Source: Hydrogenophaga sp. SL48 (GTDB lineage: Bacteria > Pseudomonadota > Gammaproteobacteria > Burkholderiales > Burkholderiaceae_C). From it: a DNA stretch of 64,000 nucleotides. The stretch is taken from NCBI RefSeq assembly GCF_021729865.1, contig NZ_CP063400.1, positions 3,410,001 through 3,474,000 on the forward strand. Direction: 5' to 3'. The position numbers were made by a program, and so were the translations under genes. Shown here piece after piece: positions 45,708 to 54,979 of the stretch (the first letter of the stretch is position 1; each line of letters starts with the position of its first letter). The notes beneath the pieces were generated by a model, which had not been told where the DNA came from, made no database searches, and saw only the letters and a program-made list of their open reading frames with translations.

Positions 45708-47011
45708 GCTTTCGCAGCCTCGAAACTGCCAACGTCCAACTGTCCGGCCACAGCGGCTGAAATCAAAGAGGTGCGGTACTCCCGAAGCTTCATCAGCTCC
45801 GCGGTAGCAAAGCCCTTCAACTCCTCTAGCCGCTTCTTTCGTTCTCGGGCGAAGGCCACAATTTCCCGTTGCTCCTCAAGGGGTGGCAGGGGCAGGGCCA
45901 TCTTCGCGATATCGGGCATGTAGATGGTGGAGTGGGTAGAGCCAAACTTCAGTCGCTCAAACTCAGAGCGCATGCTCCTGAACACATACAAGAGGTAGTC
46001 TGGCAAGACTTTCGGTCCACAAATCCAGTTCACGAAGTCCTGTGTCGTTGCCATTGGAACGCCCATGATTGCTGAAAAACCGACAGATGCAGTTCGGGAA
46101 AGAATCACAGTCCCGCTCGGAAGTAGCCTCGCAGAAGAATTGGCTAGTCCCAGGTCGCTTATCAACTCCGAAGTTTCAGCAACCACCTCCTTGACACCGT
46201 CTCGAATCTGCCAAACATCAGACAATCCAAACCAGGGTATGTGACAGTTCTCCCAGTACTCGGGTACTTGTCGGCTAGGGGTGTGCCCAGACTCCACTTG
46301 GGCCACGAACTTGATGTAGGGGGCGGACCAGTGCTCTGGAATAGCCCCCATCCACTCCCTACGAGAATTTGTCAGACGGGTCGGCTTCAGTCCTTTGGTC
46401 ACGGCTTGATGCAAAAGGTCAAAGCCTCCCGCGTCTAAGTGCTCCACCAGCCGCTCCTTCTCCGCAATCAACGCATCAATCCGTGCCGTTTTGTCGTCAA
46501 GGAAGTTGGCGATGCGTTCTTGCTCAGTAAGCGACGGCACTGGCAAATGCAGTGAGCCAAGAACGGAAGGGTTGATTGCTGGATAGCTGACCCCCTCAGA
46601 GTGAGCAACCACGTTTTCGATAAACGGTTCAGACAGTGCAGCCCAATATGCAAATCGCGGACGAAGTCTTCCGTTTGGTCGAAGTACCGCAAAACCCGTT
46701 GACGCGATAAGGCCAGGCTGCGCCTCAGGAAAATTCGCTACAGCCTTTAGGTATGTGCGAACGGTTGACAAGACGGTGTCTCCACTGCGAAGAACTCTTC
46801 GAGCTCGACTTGGGGCCGTCTCAAATGTCAGCAGCTTCGGCGTTAATGCTGCTGATGCGTCACCTCCTTCCAACGCTGCGATGTCGACGTAGGACAACTC
46901 AGTGTCTCCGGGAGTTGTCTCGGGGAGGGCCTCTGGGTTCAGGAGAGTCACGTGTTTAAGGGGCGCAGTGGGCCAACGGTCAGGCGCTCCGGTGAAGAAA
47001 CTGCGGCTCAA
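45704..47011 (-). CDS. hsdS: type I restriction-modification specificity subunit
   Basis: 435 aa with two target-recognition domains, each followed by a conserved helical spacer. The central spacer is EQERIANFLDDKTARIDALIAEKERLVEHL; the second domain opens GAIPEHWSAPYIKFVAQVESGHTPS and the C-terminal spacer is LEEQREIVAFARERKKRLEELK. HsdS determines the bipartite DNA recognition sequence for HsdM2S and R2M2S complexes. It overlaps hsdM and the propeller gene by four bases each. Confidence 0.95.
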   Translation of the reverse strand: MSRSFFTGAPDRWPTAPLKHVTLLNPEALPETTPGDTELSYVDIAALEGGDASAALTPKLLTFETAPSRARRVLRSGDTVLSTVRTYLKAVANFPEAQPGLIASTGFAVLRPNGRLRPRFAYWAALSEPFIENVVAHSEGVSYPAINPSVLGSLHLPVPSLTEQERIANFLDDKTARIDALIAEKERLVEHLDAGGFDLLHQAVTKGLKPTRLTNSRREWMGAIPEHWSAPYIKFVAQVESGHTPSRQVPEYWENCHIPWFGLSDVWQIRDGVKEVVAETSELISDLGLANSSARLLPSGTVILSRTASVGFSAIMGVPMATTQDFVNWICGPKVLPDYLLYVFRSMRSEFERLKFGSTHSTIYMPDIAKMALPLPPLEEQREIVAFARERKKRLEELKGFATAELMKLREYRTSLISAAVAGQLDVGSFEAAKA

Positions 47012-48825
47012 ACTACAACCCCCTTCATCAACTCCACAAAACGCTCCTCCATCCTCCGTATCTCCTCGGCGATGACCTCGGGCTTGCGCGGGGCCTTGTA
47101 GACGTAGAAGTACCGGTTGAAGTTGATTTCGTATCCGACCTTCCCGGGCAGGCCATCCTTGTCATCGACGATGGCGGTATTGACCCATGCATCGCGAATG
47201 TGAGGCAACACCTCGCGAGCCATGTACTCCTCGATGCTCTCCGACAGCGGGATGCTCTCCGTGTCGCGCAGGTCCTTGTCGTAGGGCTTCTCGCCCTTCT
47301 TGAACTTGCCCTCCTTGCCCGCAGCCAGGGGCCGGTCTACCGTCACCTTGCGGTAGCCGAAGTAGGTCGTGTCGAAGACCTTGGTGACAACGCGCGGGGG
47401 CTCAGGCTCCGTCAGCTTGGTCGGGTCGGCTGCCTTGACCGGTTCCTTGTATTCAAGAGCGAAGGTCGACTCCTTGGCGAACGACGAGTAGGCCTTGACC
47501 ACTTCGCCAATCTGCTCGTCCGTCATGAGCACCCGCTTGCTGCCAAGGCTCTTCTTCATCTTGGCGTACATGCGCGTCGCGTCGATGAGCTGCACCTTGC
47601 CCTTGCGCCCCTTGGGCTTGTCGTTGTCCAGAATCCAGACGTAAGTGGCGATGCCGGTGTTGTAGAACAGGTCGTTGGGCAGCGCGATGATGGCGTCCAG
47701 GAGGTCGTTCTCCAGAATCCAGCGGCGGATTTCGGACTCACCTGAGCCGGCATCCCCGGTGAACAGAGGGGAACCGTTGAGCACGATGCCGATGCGACCA
47801 CCGCCTTCTGCGGCTGGACGCATCTTCGAAATGAGATGCATCAGGAACAGCAGCGAGCCATCGGACACGCGCGGCAGGCCAGGGCCGAAGCGGCCAGCGT
47901 AGCCCCGGCGCTCGTGCTCGGCTTTGACCATTTCGAGCACCTTCTTCCAGTCCACCCCGAACGGGGGGTTCGCAGCCCCGTAGTCGAACGTCTCGTTGGG
48001 GAAGCCGTCGGCCGACAGGGTGTTGCCGCGGACGATGTTCTTCGGGTCCTGCCCCTTGATGAGCATGTCCGCCTTGCAGATGGCGTAGGACTCGTCGTTG
48101 AGTTCCTGCCCGAAGAGCACCAACTTGGCGGAGGGGTTGATGGCGCGTGCCACCGCCTCGCCGACAGACAGGATGCCGCCGGTGCCCGCAGTGGGGTCGT
48201 ACATCGAGCGAATGACGCCAGGCTTGGACAGCGCCTCGTCGTCACCCGCGAACAGGCAATGCACGATGAGCTGGATGACCTCGCGGGGGGTGAAGTGTTC
48301 ACCAGCCGTCTCGTTGGATGCTTCCGCGAACTTCCGGATGAGCTCTTCGAACACCTGGCCCATCACTTCGTTGGGCACAGTGTCGGGGTGCAGGTCCACC
48401 TGGGCGAACAGCTGCACCAGCTTGAACAGTAGGTCCTTGTCATCGAGCTCGCCGACGCGCTCAAGGAATTTAAAACGCTCGAACACATCGCGGGCGTCCG
48501 AAGAGAACTCCGAGACGTACTTCACCATGTTCAAGCGCACGAACTTGGGGTCGGCCAGCAGGCCGGGCAGGTCGAAGACGCTGGTGTTGTAGAAGGCCTC
48601 TTTGCTCTTGCGCTTGAGGAACACGTCCATGCTGACGCCCGAGTCCTTGCGCTTTTCGTACTCCGCGAGAACGGCCTGCTTGGTCGGCTCCAGAACGCAT
48701 TCCAGGCGACGCAGGAGCGTGAAGGGGAGGATGACTTTGCCGTAGTCGGCTTGCTTGTAGTCGCCGCGAAGCAGGTCGGCGACGGACCAAATGAGGTTGG
48801 CGAGTTCGGAAAAGTTTTGGGCCAT
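47008..48825 (-). CDS. hsdM: type I restriction-modification N6-adenine methyltransferase
   Basis: 605 aa. SAM-binding motif I is YDPTAGTGGILSVGEA and catalytic motif IV is GAANPPFGVDWKK (NPPF). The HsdM N-terminal helical domain precedes it (NLIWSVADLLRGDYKQADYGKVILPFTLLRRLE). It methylates adenine in the HsdS target to protect host DNA. The ATG is preceded by the small RHH gene, 11 bp upstream, and its 3' end overlaps hsdS by four bases. Confidence 0.96.
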   Translation of the reverse strand: MAQNFSELANLIWSVADLLRGDYKQADYGKVILPFTLLRRLECVLEPTKQAVLAEYEKRKDSGVSMDVFLKRKSKEAFYNTSVFDLPGLLADPKFVRLNMVKYVSEFSSDARDVFERFKFLERVGELDDKDLLFKLVQLFAQVDLHPDTVPNEVMGQVFEELIRKFAEASNETAGEHFTPREVIQLIVHCLFAGDDEALSKPGVIRSMYDPTAGTGGILSVGEAVARAINPSAKLVLFGQELNDESYAICKADMLIKGQDPKNIVRGNTLSADGFPNETFDYGAANPPFGVDWKKVLEMVKAEHERRGYAGRFGPGLPRVSDGSLLFLMHLISKMRPAAEGGGRIGIVLNGSPLFTGDAGSGESEIRRWILENDLLDAIIALPNDLFYNTGIATYVWILDNDKPKGRKGKVQLIDATRMYAKMKKSLGSKRVLMTDEQIGEVVKAYSSFAKESTFALEYKEPVKAADPTKLTEPEPPRVVTKVFDTTYFGYRKVTVDRPLAAGKEGKFKKGEKPYDKDLRDTESIPLSESIEEYMAREVLPHIRDAWVNTAIVDDKDGLPGKVGYEINFNRYFYVYKAPRKPEVIAEEIRRMEERFVELMKGVVV

Positions 48826-48836
48826 GGGTCCTGGGC

Positions 48837-49031
48837 TTACTTGGGTTCAGTGGAGTCGGGGGTCGGGGCTGCGGGAGGGAGCTTGGCCCGGCGGGCGTAC
48901 TCACGGACCATCACCTCGAACATATTGGTCAGCGACCGGTGCTCTTGCGCGGCACAGCGCTCCCAGAGGTCGCGAACCTCCAGGGTCATCTTCAGCGTGG
49001 TCGCTTCAGTCTTGCGTTTTGGGCGCGCCAT
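48837..49031 (-). CDS. ribbon-helix-helix-like small protein heading the hsd operon
   Basis: 64 aa. KTEATTLKMTLEVRDLWERCAAQEHRSLTNMFEVMVREYARR follows the beta strand-helix-helix pattern of CopG/Arc-type DNA-binding proteins, with a polar tail. It is the first gene of the operon and 11 bp upstream of hsdM, so it is probably an autorepressor setting hsd expression during establishment. The regulatory role is inferred. Confidence 0.75.
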   Translation of the reverse strand: MARPKRKTEATTLKMTLEVRDLWERCAAQEHRSLTNMFEVMVREYARRAKLPPAAPTPDSTEPK

Positions 49032-49164
49032 GTGGTCGTTTAGGGAGCCGGTTTATTTCAAACAGGAACACGTTATCACCTGAACAGCGAGCCAATCTTG
49101 TGACCTATTCACATTCAGGCTGGAGAAGAAGTTCTCTGGTCTTAGGTGTTGTACAACACTGACG

Positions 49165-49698
49165 ATGAGAGCCAAAAAACGATTTCTTCAAGGGGTAGTC
49201 GGCGCATTACTGGCAGTGTCCATGAGCGAAGTACTTGCCTCCGAGCCCGCCGGTGTGCAAACCTGCGTCGAGGTGCGCAACGTTCATGATGGGGATACGT
49301 TCACATGTGTGACCGAGGCGGGGACACTTCGAATCCGAGTTGCAGGGATAGACGCACCTGAAGTGGGGCAAAGCTATTGGCGTGTATCCCGCGACTTACT
49401 GCGCTCCAACACCCCGGCTGGCTCCACTGTGGACTGCTACAAGGTTGACAGGTACGAACGCCAGGTATGTCGTGTACATACACCTGAGGGCAAAGACGTC
49501 GCTATGGGACTGGTCGAAGCAGGCTTGGCCTGGCACACAGTCAAGTATCGAGAAGAGCAGGCCCCTCATGAGCAAGCTGCGTATGCCGCCGCAGAAGAGA
49601 GGGCCAGAAATACCCGAAAAGGACTCTTGACCCTCTCAGAGCCACAGGAGCCGAGTGTCTGCCGCGAGCAAAGAAAGCAGAAGCTCAAATGCACATAG
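49165..49698 (+). CDS. secreted thermonuclease (staphylococcal-nuclease-like)
   Basis: 177 aa with a signal peptide (KKRFLQGVVGALLAVSMSEVLA). The SNase OB-fold has RNVHDGDTFTC, LRIRVAGIDAPEVGQ (catalytic Arg and Asp region), ERQVCRVHTPEGKDVAMGLVEAGLAW and a trailing Cys-containing tail. Ca2+-dependent cleavage of DNA/RNA in the periplasm is expected. It is divergent from the hsd operon. Similar nucleases are frequent on conjugative elements. Confidence 0.88.
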   Translation: MRAKKRFLQGVVGALLAVSMSEVLASEPAGVQTCVEVRNVHDGDTFTCVTEAGTLRIRVAGIDAPEVGQSYWRVSRDLLRSNTPAGSTVDCYKVDRYERQVCRVHTPEGKDVAMGLVEAGLAWHTVKYREEQAPHEQAAYAAAEERARNTRKGLLTLSEPQEPSVCREQRKQKLKCT

Positions 49699-49740
49699 TG
49701 CACCAATGTCTTCAAGTGATGTCGGCCTGAAGGCAACACC

Positions 49741-49891
49741 TGAATCGCCTCGGTATTCCCAGCGGCTGTTTGGTTTAGGTCATGCCGCCATTCTCTGTAG
49801 TTTGACTGGCGAGTTGCCGGTAGTAGTTTGCCTCAGCCTCTCCCTGGGGTATGTAGCCAATGTCTTCGGCTACGTCGAAGCGTTGTTCAAC
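49741..49891 (-). mobile_element. IS3-family insertion sequence remnant (transposase C-terminus and one end)
   Basis: On the minus strand the sequence reads VEQRFDVAEDIGYIPQGEAEANYYRQ and a few further codons to a TAA, matching the C-terminal tail of IS3-family OrfB transposases (typical GYxPPAEAEANYYRQ). Just beyond it, TGAATCGCCTCGGTATTCC from 49741 resembles the terminal inverted repeat common in this group (TGAACCGCCCCGG type). The rest of the element is missing. The remaining gene-free sequence to 50015 shows nothing else recognisable. Confidence 0.7.
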
Positions 49892-50015
49892 TGAACCTGC
49901 CGCCACAGTCATCTGGGCTGCATCAGCCCTGAGGCGTTCGAGCGACCACCGGCTTGAGGCTAGGTTCTACTAGACCGGGAGCAGTCCCGTTCTCTTTGAA
50001 GGAATATGAGTGGGT

Positions 50016-53000
50016 CTAGGGTCGAGTGAGCTCGATGGTCTTGAACTCGTCGCCAAGGAAACCAAACTTATGAGCGAACAGGCCTGCGATTTTTTCGTCG
50101 GCCGTGGCAAAGAAGACTTGTCGGTCCGATTTCAAGATAAGGTTTCGCAGGTAGTCGAGGAAGGACAGGGCGTTCAAATCATCGATATGCGAGATTGGGT
50201 CATCAAGAAGAATCACTTTCGGGCCTGTCTTGACTTGTGCATTCATTGCCAAGAACAGAGACAGGGCATAAGCAGCTCGTTGTCCTGTACTAACTTGATT
50301 AAGTTGGACGGCTGATTGGTTGTCCCGCCGCCGTAGAGGCGTCCGTTCTTCAGCGGTGACCATGTATTCGCTGGGCGCATGTATCCGCTTGAAGATGCTG
50401 TCTGCAACGGTGTGCGTCGCTGCGACGATGGCAGCGCTAGCCATATTTAGCGATTGGCTCTCGATAAGGTCATCAAGAACCCTCAGTGAGCTCGCAAGTC
50501 TTTCTATTGAATCCCGAACGCGACCCAGGCGCGCCGCTAGCTGTGCCACTTGCGTCCGCAGCGAGGCCAAGCGAGTCGCCGAATTGCCTTCGGTCTGGAG
50601 TGCAGCGAGGACCTTTTTTGCACCAAGTACTGCGGCTTCCAGCGAAGAAAACAGAAGACTCAGGTCGGCCGTGGGCGGCAGGTCCAACTGACTGGAGACC
50701 ATCCCACAGCCTTCGGCCGTGTTCTGTATGAGCCGTTGGCGTGCCACCAACTGCGCGACAGCATCTGAGAGGAATGCATTGACAGGGATGCCTGCCTCGT
50801 CAAGGCGCTTGCGAAGCTCGTTGTTTCTCTCCGTAATCCTCTTCGCCACCTCTTCGTCGCTGGCCTGAAGACCCCGCAAGTACTCTTCTAGTCGCTGTTG
50901 TGCTTCCAATGGGACCAGCGACTCTGGTCTCGACGCGTCTTCTCCGTTTATTGGCGAGCAAAGCGCCTCGATGGCGCTCACTGTCCAACCGAGGCGGGCG
51001 TATGCATCGAGGCCATTGCGAGCTTCGTCTCTGGTCTCTGTCAACGAGCGTTGCCGGTCTCTCAACATCAAGACGGACTGCTGCGCTGCGGAGACGGTCC
51101 ATGGAGCGCCCACTTCGGAGTCTGTTCGTGTGTACTTGTCTAGCTGGGCCAGCCACGCGGCCTCGTTCGAGGTTTGGGCCAGGATTGCGGTCAGCTGGTC
51201 AATCTGCAGCCGAAGGTTCGCTTCCGATGCGTCGGCCGGTGCCAGCGTGAGTGACTGAATGCGGCCAAGCAGCTCACCAGGCGCAAACGCTGTGCCGCAA
51301 ACGGGACAGCTCGCGTCGGAGTGTCGATGCGCCACGACTCTCTGCGCCCAAGCTTGCAATTCTGTCATCGCACTCTGCAAGTCCGACTGCGTCCGCGTAG
51401 TTGCCGCTAGGCTCTGCTTTGCGTCTTCTAGCCGCTTCGCGGTTTCAGCGAGTTTTGCCTTCGAGGCAGAGATTGCTGCCGACAAGAGGCTGCTTCCCCA
51501 TGCCGACTCCCAGCCTTCAGGTGGCGCGATTGTCGGCAAGGAAGCCTGTGCCTGCGAGCGCCGGGCGAGCTCCTCATCAGCGGTTCGAAGCTTTGATGAA
51601 AGCTCCTTGAGCTCGGCGTAGGCAGATGCCGGGACCGCTTGCAGGGCAGCCAATCGCTCCTTGGCGCTATCCCTTCTTTTTCCAAGGACGCTGCGTCGTT
51701 GTTCGTCGTCACTGGCATCGGCGAGCTTCGCCTTCACCCCTTCAGTTGCACGCAGCAGTTTCGACGCTTCCTCAGCAATTGCGTCCGGACTCAACGACTT
51801 CGGCAGCCAGTCAATCCTCTGAACATTGCCCAGCTCGGATGCCATATCCGACAGAGTGTCAACGAACTCTTCAGTGACAACTTGCTTGCTCACTGGCGCC
51901 TCCCGCCAACCGATGCGTTCGAGGTCCTTTTTTAAGATGGAGAACGCTGCGTCGGACTGCTCGGGTACTGCCTCGAGCCCCCGTCGTTCCTGGTCCTTGG
52001 CCTTATGGTCGGATTCCGCCAGCGCGCGCTCGGAGCGCTTGGAGCGAAGTTCTTCCGATACCGCTTTACGTACATCTTGGATGCGTCGCCACATCAGCGT
52101 CGCCTCGTGGCCGCTGAGTAGCGCAGCCAGACTCTCGGCATGGCTAACCGTCGAGTCCTCCTTGAGCAGGGTCAGCTCCGCCGCTGCATCGGTGTTGAGG
52201 AAGTTGAAACGCGCAAACTGATTCGGCAGCTTGTTCTGATGACTGTTGTCGTCTGCGCCATACCAGAGCCGTTGGCGTGTCTTGAAATCCGAGAGCACCT
52301 GATTCGCGGATGTCTTGACCGGACTACCGGATGCCAGGAACCCTTGCACCGTCGTGGTTGTGGATGCCTTGGAACGTCGATTCGCGCCGCAATATAGGAA
52401 CTCCAGACCTTCAAGGAGCGAGGTCTTTCCTGCGCCGTTTGTCCCAAAGACCAGGTTGGCTCTTCCAAGCCCTTCAAAGAGGCGTTGCCTAGGATATGGA
52501 CGAAAAGCCTTCAGGTCGATGCTCGATATGTGTGTCTCAACAAGCTTCTGACTTGCCTCTGCACCGGTCGTCTTCTTAGTCCGAACGGACTGCTTGGCTG
52601 TGCCCGACGAGATACTTCGCACAACGTCCGCTATAGGACGGTCGCCGTCTAGTATGTCCGCGAGCCCGACCGCACCTAGCCCATCTGACCAGGCCTTCAC
52701 GATATCGGTAGAACTCGCAGACTCGTCTGTCACAGCAATAGAGTCGAGTTCACTCAGCACACGGTCGAGCTCTTCCTCTGCGACAACGAACTTGCGCGCG
52801 TAGCTCCTGTCGGACTCAAGGTTTCGTTTGGCAACCTGGAACTCGGGGTTGTTTGCATGCCCCCCATCGACGACGAAGTACAGGTAGCTGTTCCAGCGGA
52901 GGTCCGGTGAGGCGTCCCGGTTGAAGTACGCCGGCCCCATCACTTCGTCGAGGTATTCGCTCAAGCCGCCGACTGTTTCCGGAAGGCGGTTGTTCAAGTC

Positions 53001-53123
53001 AAAAACGTACGCAGCTACGTCGCGTTTCCCATTGCGACGAACCCCTCGAAGTACACCCGCTGCGACCTCCGAGACATCAGCAAACTTTTGTCCCAGCTTC
53101 TCTCGTGCGGACTGAAGATTCAT
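50016..53123 (-). CDS. SMC/Rad50-like ABC ATPase with zinc hook and N-terminal extra domain
   Basis: 1,035 aa. An N-terminal ~200-residue domain includes WNSYLYFVVDGG and LESDRSYARKFVV, resembling the middle-component proteins of ABC three-component conflict systems. Walker A FGTNGAGKTS is at 226-235, then long coiled coils with a CPVCG zinc hook at 606-610. The C-terminal half has signature VSTGQRAAYALSLFL (944 on), Walker B VILLDDP (970-976) and D-loop SHIDDLN, with switch His-like FFATADEK after. Rad50-type ATPases bind DNA and gate a nuclease or effector. The gene overlaps its upstream neighbour by four bases. No nuclease is adjacent; the partner is a nitrilase-fold protein. Defence function inferred. 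Confidence 0.85.
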   Translation of the reverse strand: MNLQSAREKLGQKFADVSEVAAGVLRGVRRNGKRDVAAYVFDLNNRLPETVGGLSEYLDEVMGPAYFNRDASPDLRWNSYLYFVVDGGHANNPEFQVAKRNLESDRSYARKFVVAEEELDRVLSELDSIAVTDESASSTDIVKAWSDGLGAVGLADILDGDRPIADVVRSISSGTAKQSVRTKKTTGAEASQKLVETHISSIDLKAFRPYPRQRLFEGLGRANLVFGTNGAGKTSLLEGLEFLYCGANRRSKASTTTTVQGFLASGSPVKTSANQVLSDFKTRQRLWYGADDNSHQNKLPNQFARFNFLNTDAAAELTLLKEDSTVSHAESLAALLSGHEATLMWRRIQDVRKAVSEELRSKRSERALAESDHKAKDQERRGLEAVPEQSDAAFSILKKDLERIGWREAPVSKQVVTEEFVDTLSDMASELGNVQRIDWLPKSLSPDAIAEEASKLLRATEGVKAKLADASDDEQRRSVLGKRRDSAKERLAALQAVPASAYAELKELSSKLRTADEELARRSQAQASLPTIAPPEGWESAWGSSLLSAAISASKAKLAETAKRLEDAKQSLAATTRTQSDLQSAMTELQAWAQRVVAHRHSDASCPVCGTAFAPGELLGRIQSLTLAPADASEANLRLQIDQLTAILAQTSNEAAWLAQLDKYTRTDSEVGAPWTVSAAQQSVLMLRDRQRSLTETRDEARNGLDAYARLGWTVSAIEALCSPINGEDASRPESLVPLEAQQRLEEYLRGLQASDEEVAKRITERNNELRKRLDEAGIPVNAFLSDAVAQLVARQRLIQNTAEGCGMVSSQLDLPPTADLSLLFSSLEAAVLGAKKVLAALQTEGNSATRLASLRTQVAQLAARLGRVRDSIERLASSLRVLDDLIESQSLNMASAAIVAATHTVADSIFKRIHAPSEYMVTAEERTPLRRRDNQSAVQLNQVSTGQRAAYALSLFLAMNAQVKTGPKVILLDDPISHIDDLNALSFLDYLRNLILKSDRQVFFATADEKIAGLFAHKFGFLGDEFKTIELTRP

Positions 53124-54979
53124 CCCTGAGCTCCTTGCGGATTCGCTGCAAGGCGGTTGAACGACGGAGTGCCAATGTCGACATCTGGCTGCCCGGCAGG
53201 CCTCGTGAACGACGTGCTGCGAGCGCTCAAGAAGTGCTTAGTGCCAGCTGCTGCGGCATAGAGAATGCAGTAGCGTTCCGCGTTGGTTGCGTAGTGCTCA
53301 TGGGCGAAACGCTCATGCTGTTCGTTCGTTAAGACGCGGTCGGGCTCACGAGGAGGCCCTGCCAGGGTCTTACGCACCTGCTGGTCTAGCAAGTCCAACT
53401 CGCGAAGGTCGCCCACAAGACCTGCATGAACCACTGTGGCAAGTGTTCCGTCTAACGCAACCACGTTCCGATTAGGGTACTGCAAGTTCCAGTCGAGATT
53501 GAAGCCTTGACGGAGGAACTCCACGGGAGTTGGCCAGGCGTAGCTGGAGCTACGGAGTTCTGCGATAGCTCGAACTGTTGCAAGCCTGGCGCTTCGAAAA
53601 TGTCGCGCTTCCGGTGCGGGGTCCTGCGTGACCGTGACCCTGCGAACCAACTCATGTTCGCACAGCTGCATGGAATCGATGCGGGAAGGAATGTACCAGT
53701 CGGGACGTACGCCGAATCTTCCCGCCGTGATAGCCAGCGCCCGCTCAACGGCAACTGGCCCCTTTTGGTACAGGTGACGGATGTCGTCGAGATTTATTTC
53801 CTCGGTGCAGGCCCCCATCAACTGCTCCCCGAATCCGTCGTCTGGAAACTCCTCCGGTTTATTCGGTTCTACCCAACTGCCTAGGTCTTTCTCCCACAAA
53901 AATGTCTTCACGGCGTGCGGACCAGAACGCGTTGACCGTGGCTTTGGGATGGCGTGGTGAAAGACCTTGGTTGCCTGAAACAGAAACACTCTCGGCCGAT
54001 AGTGAAACTGCAGGGCATGGGCACGAATTGGCTCGTGACGTGTGTAGTACACGCCGTTTTTGTGATTCTCACGAATCCATTCGTCAGAAAGGTTTGTCTC
54101 GGTCGAGAGAAGATACCAAGCTGACCCACAGATGTTGTTCCATGGATGCTCGCCGGTGTCGCCAAACGAGACCACCTTGTCAGCCCAGTTCAAGCAAAGA
54201 AGCTCTGTGTTCCCTGCCGCTGAAAACAGCTCTTGTCGGTACTTCTTGTACAGCAGGTGACGAGGACTGTTGTTGAGCTGAATGTGCAAGAGAAGGAGTC
54301 CCTCGTAGTACTGGTCTATCAGCGCCTTCTCAAAACCGAAAACGTCCGAGCACACGAGAGTGATGAGCCGCACTTCGGCGGGAAGGCTCCCGAATGCATA
54401 GACGTTTACGCCTTGAAGCATGCCGGATGCTTCGGTGTTGTTTGGGTCACCTGACGGCGCAGTCTTGTACTGGACTAGGAGCACAAGGCGCTCCGAGTAG
54501 CCTCCCGAAACTTTGGCTATAAATACGTAGACGAGTGGATTCCTGTATTTCTGGGTGGTTCGGGCAAACGGGAAGACATCGTCATCAAGGACAACTGCCC
54601 TGTCGCCGAGCCTTTCGCGAACAAGGTCGAGACCACCTAGAAGTAGGCTTTCACAGCCCAAAACCCAAAGCTTGCCCGATTCGGGAATATGGCCTTGTTC
54701 GACCGCCTCAAGCAAAGAGTCCCACGGAAGGCTGTACTCCGGACAAACGAGTAGGTCCGGTTGGTCCCCGGGTTTGCTCGCTAGGCTCAGGAGAGCGTCG
54801 GCTTGTCGCTTCGCCTCCGCCTGGTCAGCGTTTCCTATCGAGTCCGCTGTAATTCGAATTCTGCCAAGTGGCTGGTGAGCGATTAGCGTGTATAGCGTGT
54901 CATCAGCTTGCAAAGCGTTCAGCTGTGGCGCGTCAAGCCCCGCAGCCTTAAGCCTCTCCCCGACAGAAACGATTTTCAC
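53120..54979 (-). CDS. nitrilase-fold (C-N hydrolase-like) protein paired with SMC-like ATPase
   Basis: 619 aa from GTG 54979, chosen for the GGAGGGG six bases upstream; a frame extends to 55135 without a good start. The N-terminal ~330 residues show a putative Glu-Lys-Cys triad: E81 in LLVCPEYSLP, K172 in VQYKTAPS and C210 in ITLVCSDVFGFE, in the order and approximate spacing of nitrilase-superfamily enzymes. Residues ~330-619 are an uncharacterised, probably helical region (RALAITAGRFGVRPDWY, LDLLDQQVRKTLAGPP). The stop overlaps the ATPase start (ATGA), showing an obligate two-gene unit. Nitrilase domains are known as partners of defence reverse transcriptases; here no RT is present. Function unknown. 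Confidence 0.75.
   Translation of the reverse strand: MKIVSVGERLKAAGLDAPQLNALQADDTLYTLIAHQPLGRIRITADSIGNADQAEAKRQADALLSLASKPGDQPDLLVCPEYSLPWDSLLEAVEQGHIPESGKLWVLGCESLLLGGLDLVRERLGDRAVVLDDDVFPFARTTQKYRNPLVYVFIAKVSGGYSERLVLLVQYKTAPSGDPNNTEASGMLQGVNVYAFGSLPAEVRLITLVCSDVFGFEKALIDQYYEGLLLLHIQLNNSPRHLLYKKYRQELFSAAGNTELLCLNWADKVVSFGDTGEHPWNNICGSAWYLLSTETNLSDEWIRENHKNGVYYTRHEPIRAHALQFHYRPRVFLFQATKVFHHAIPKPRSTRSGPHAVKTFLWEKDLGSWVEPNKPEEFPDDGFGEQLMGACTEEINLDDIRHLYQKGPVAVERALAITAGRFGVRPDWYIPSRIDSMQLCEHELVRRVTVTQDPAPEARHFRSARLATVRAIAELRSSSYAWPTPVEFLRQGFNLDWNLQYPNRNVVALDGTLATVVHAGLVGDLRELDLLDQQVRKTLAGPPREPDRVLTNEQHERFAHEHYATNAERYCILYAAAAGTKHFLSARSTSFTRPAGQPDVDIGTPSFNRLAANPQGAQG

Noticed and set aside
50016..53123. 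Calling the ATPase pair a Lamassu system
   Set aside because: The ATPase is similar in kind, but no LmuA/LmuC-like gene is visible and the partner is nitrilase-like; naming it would go beyond the evidence.
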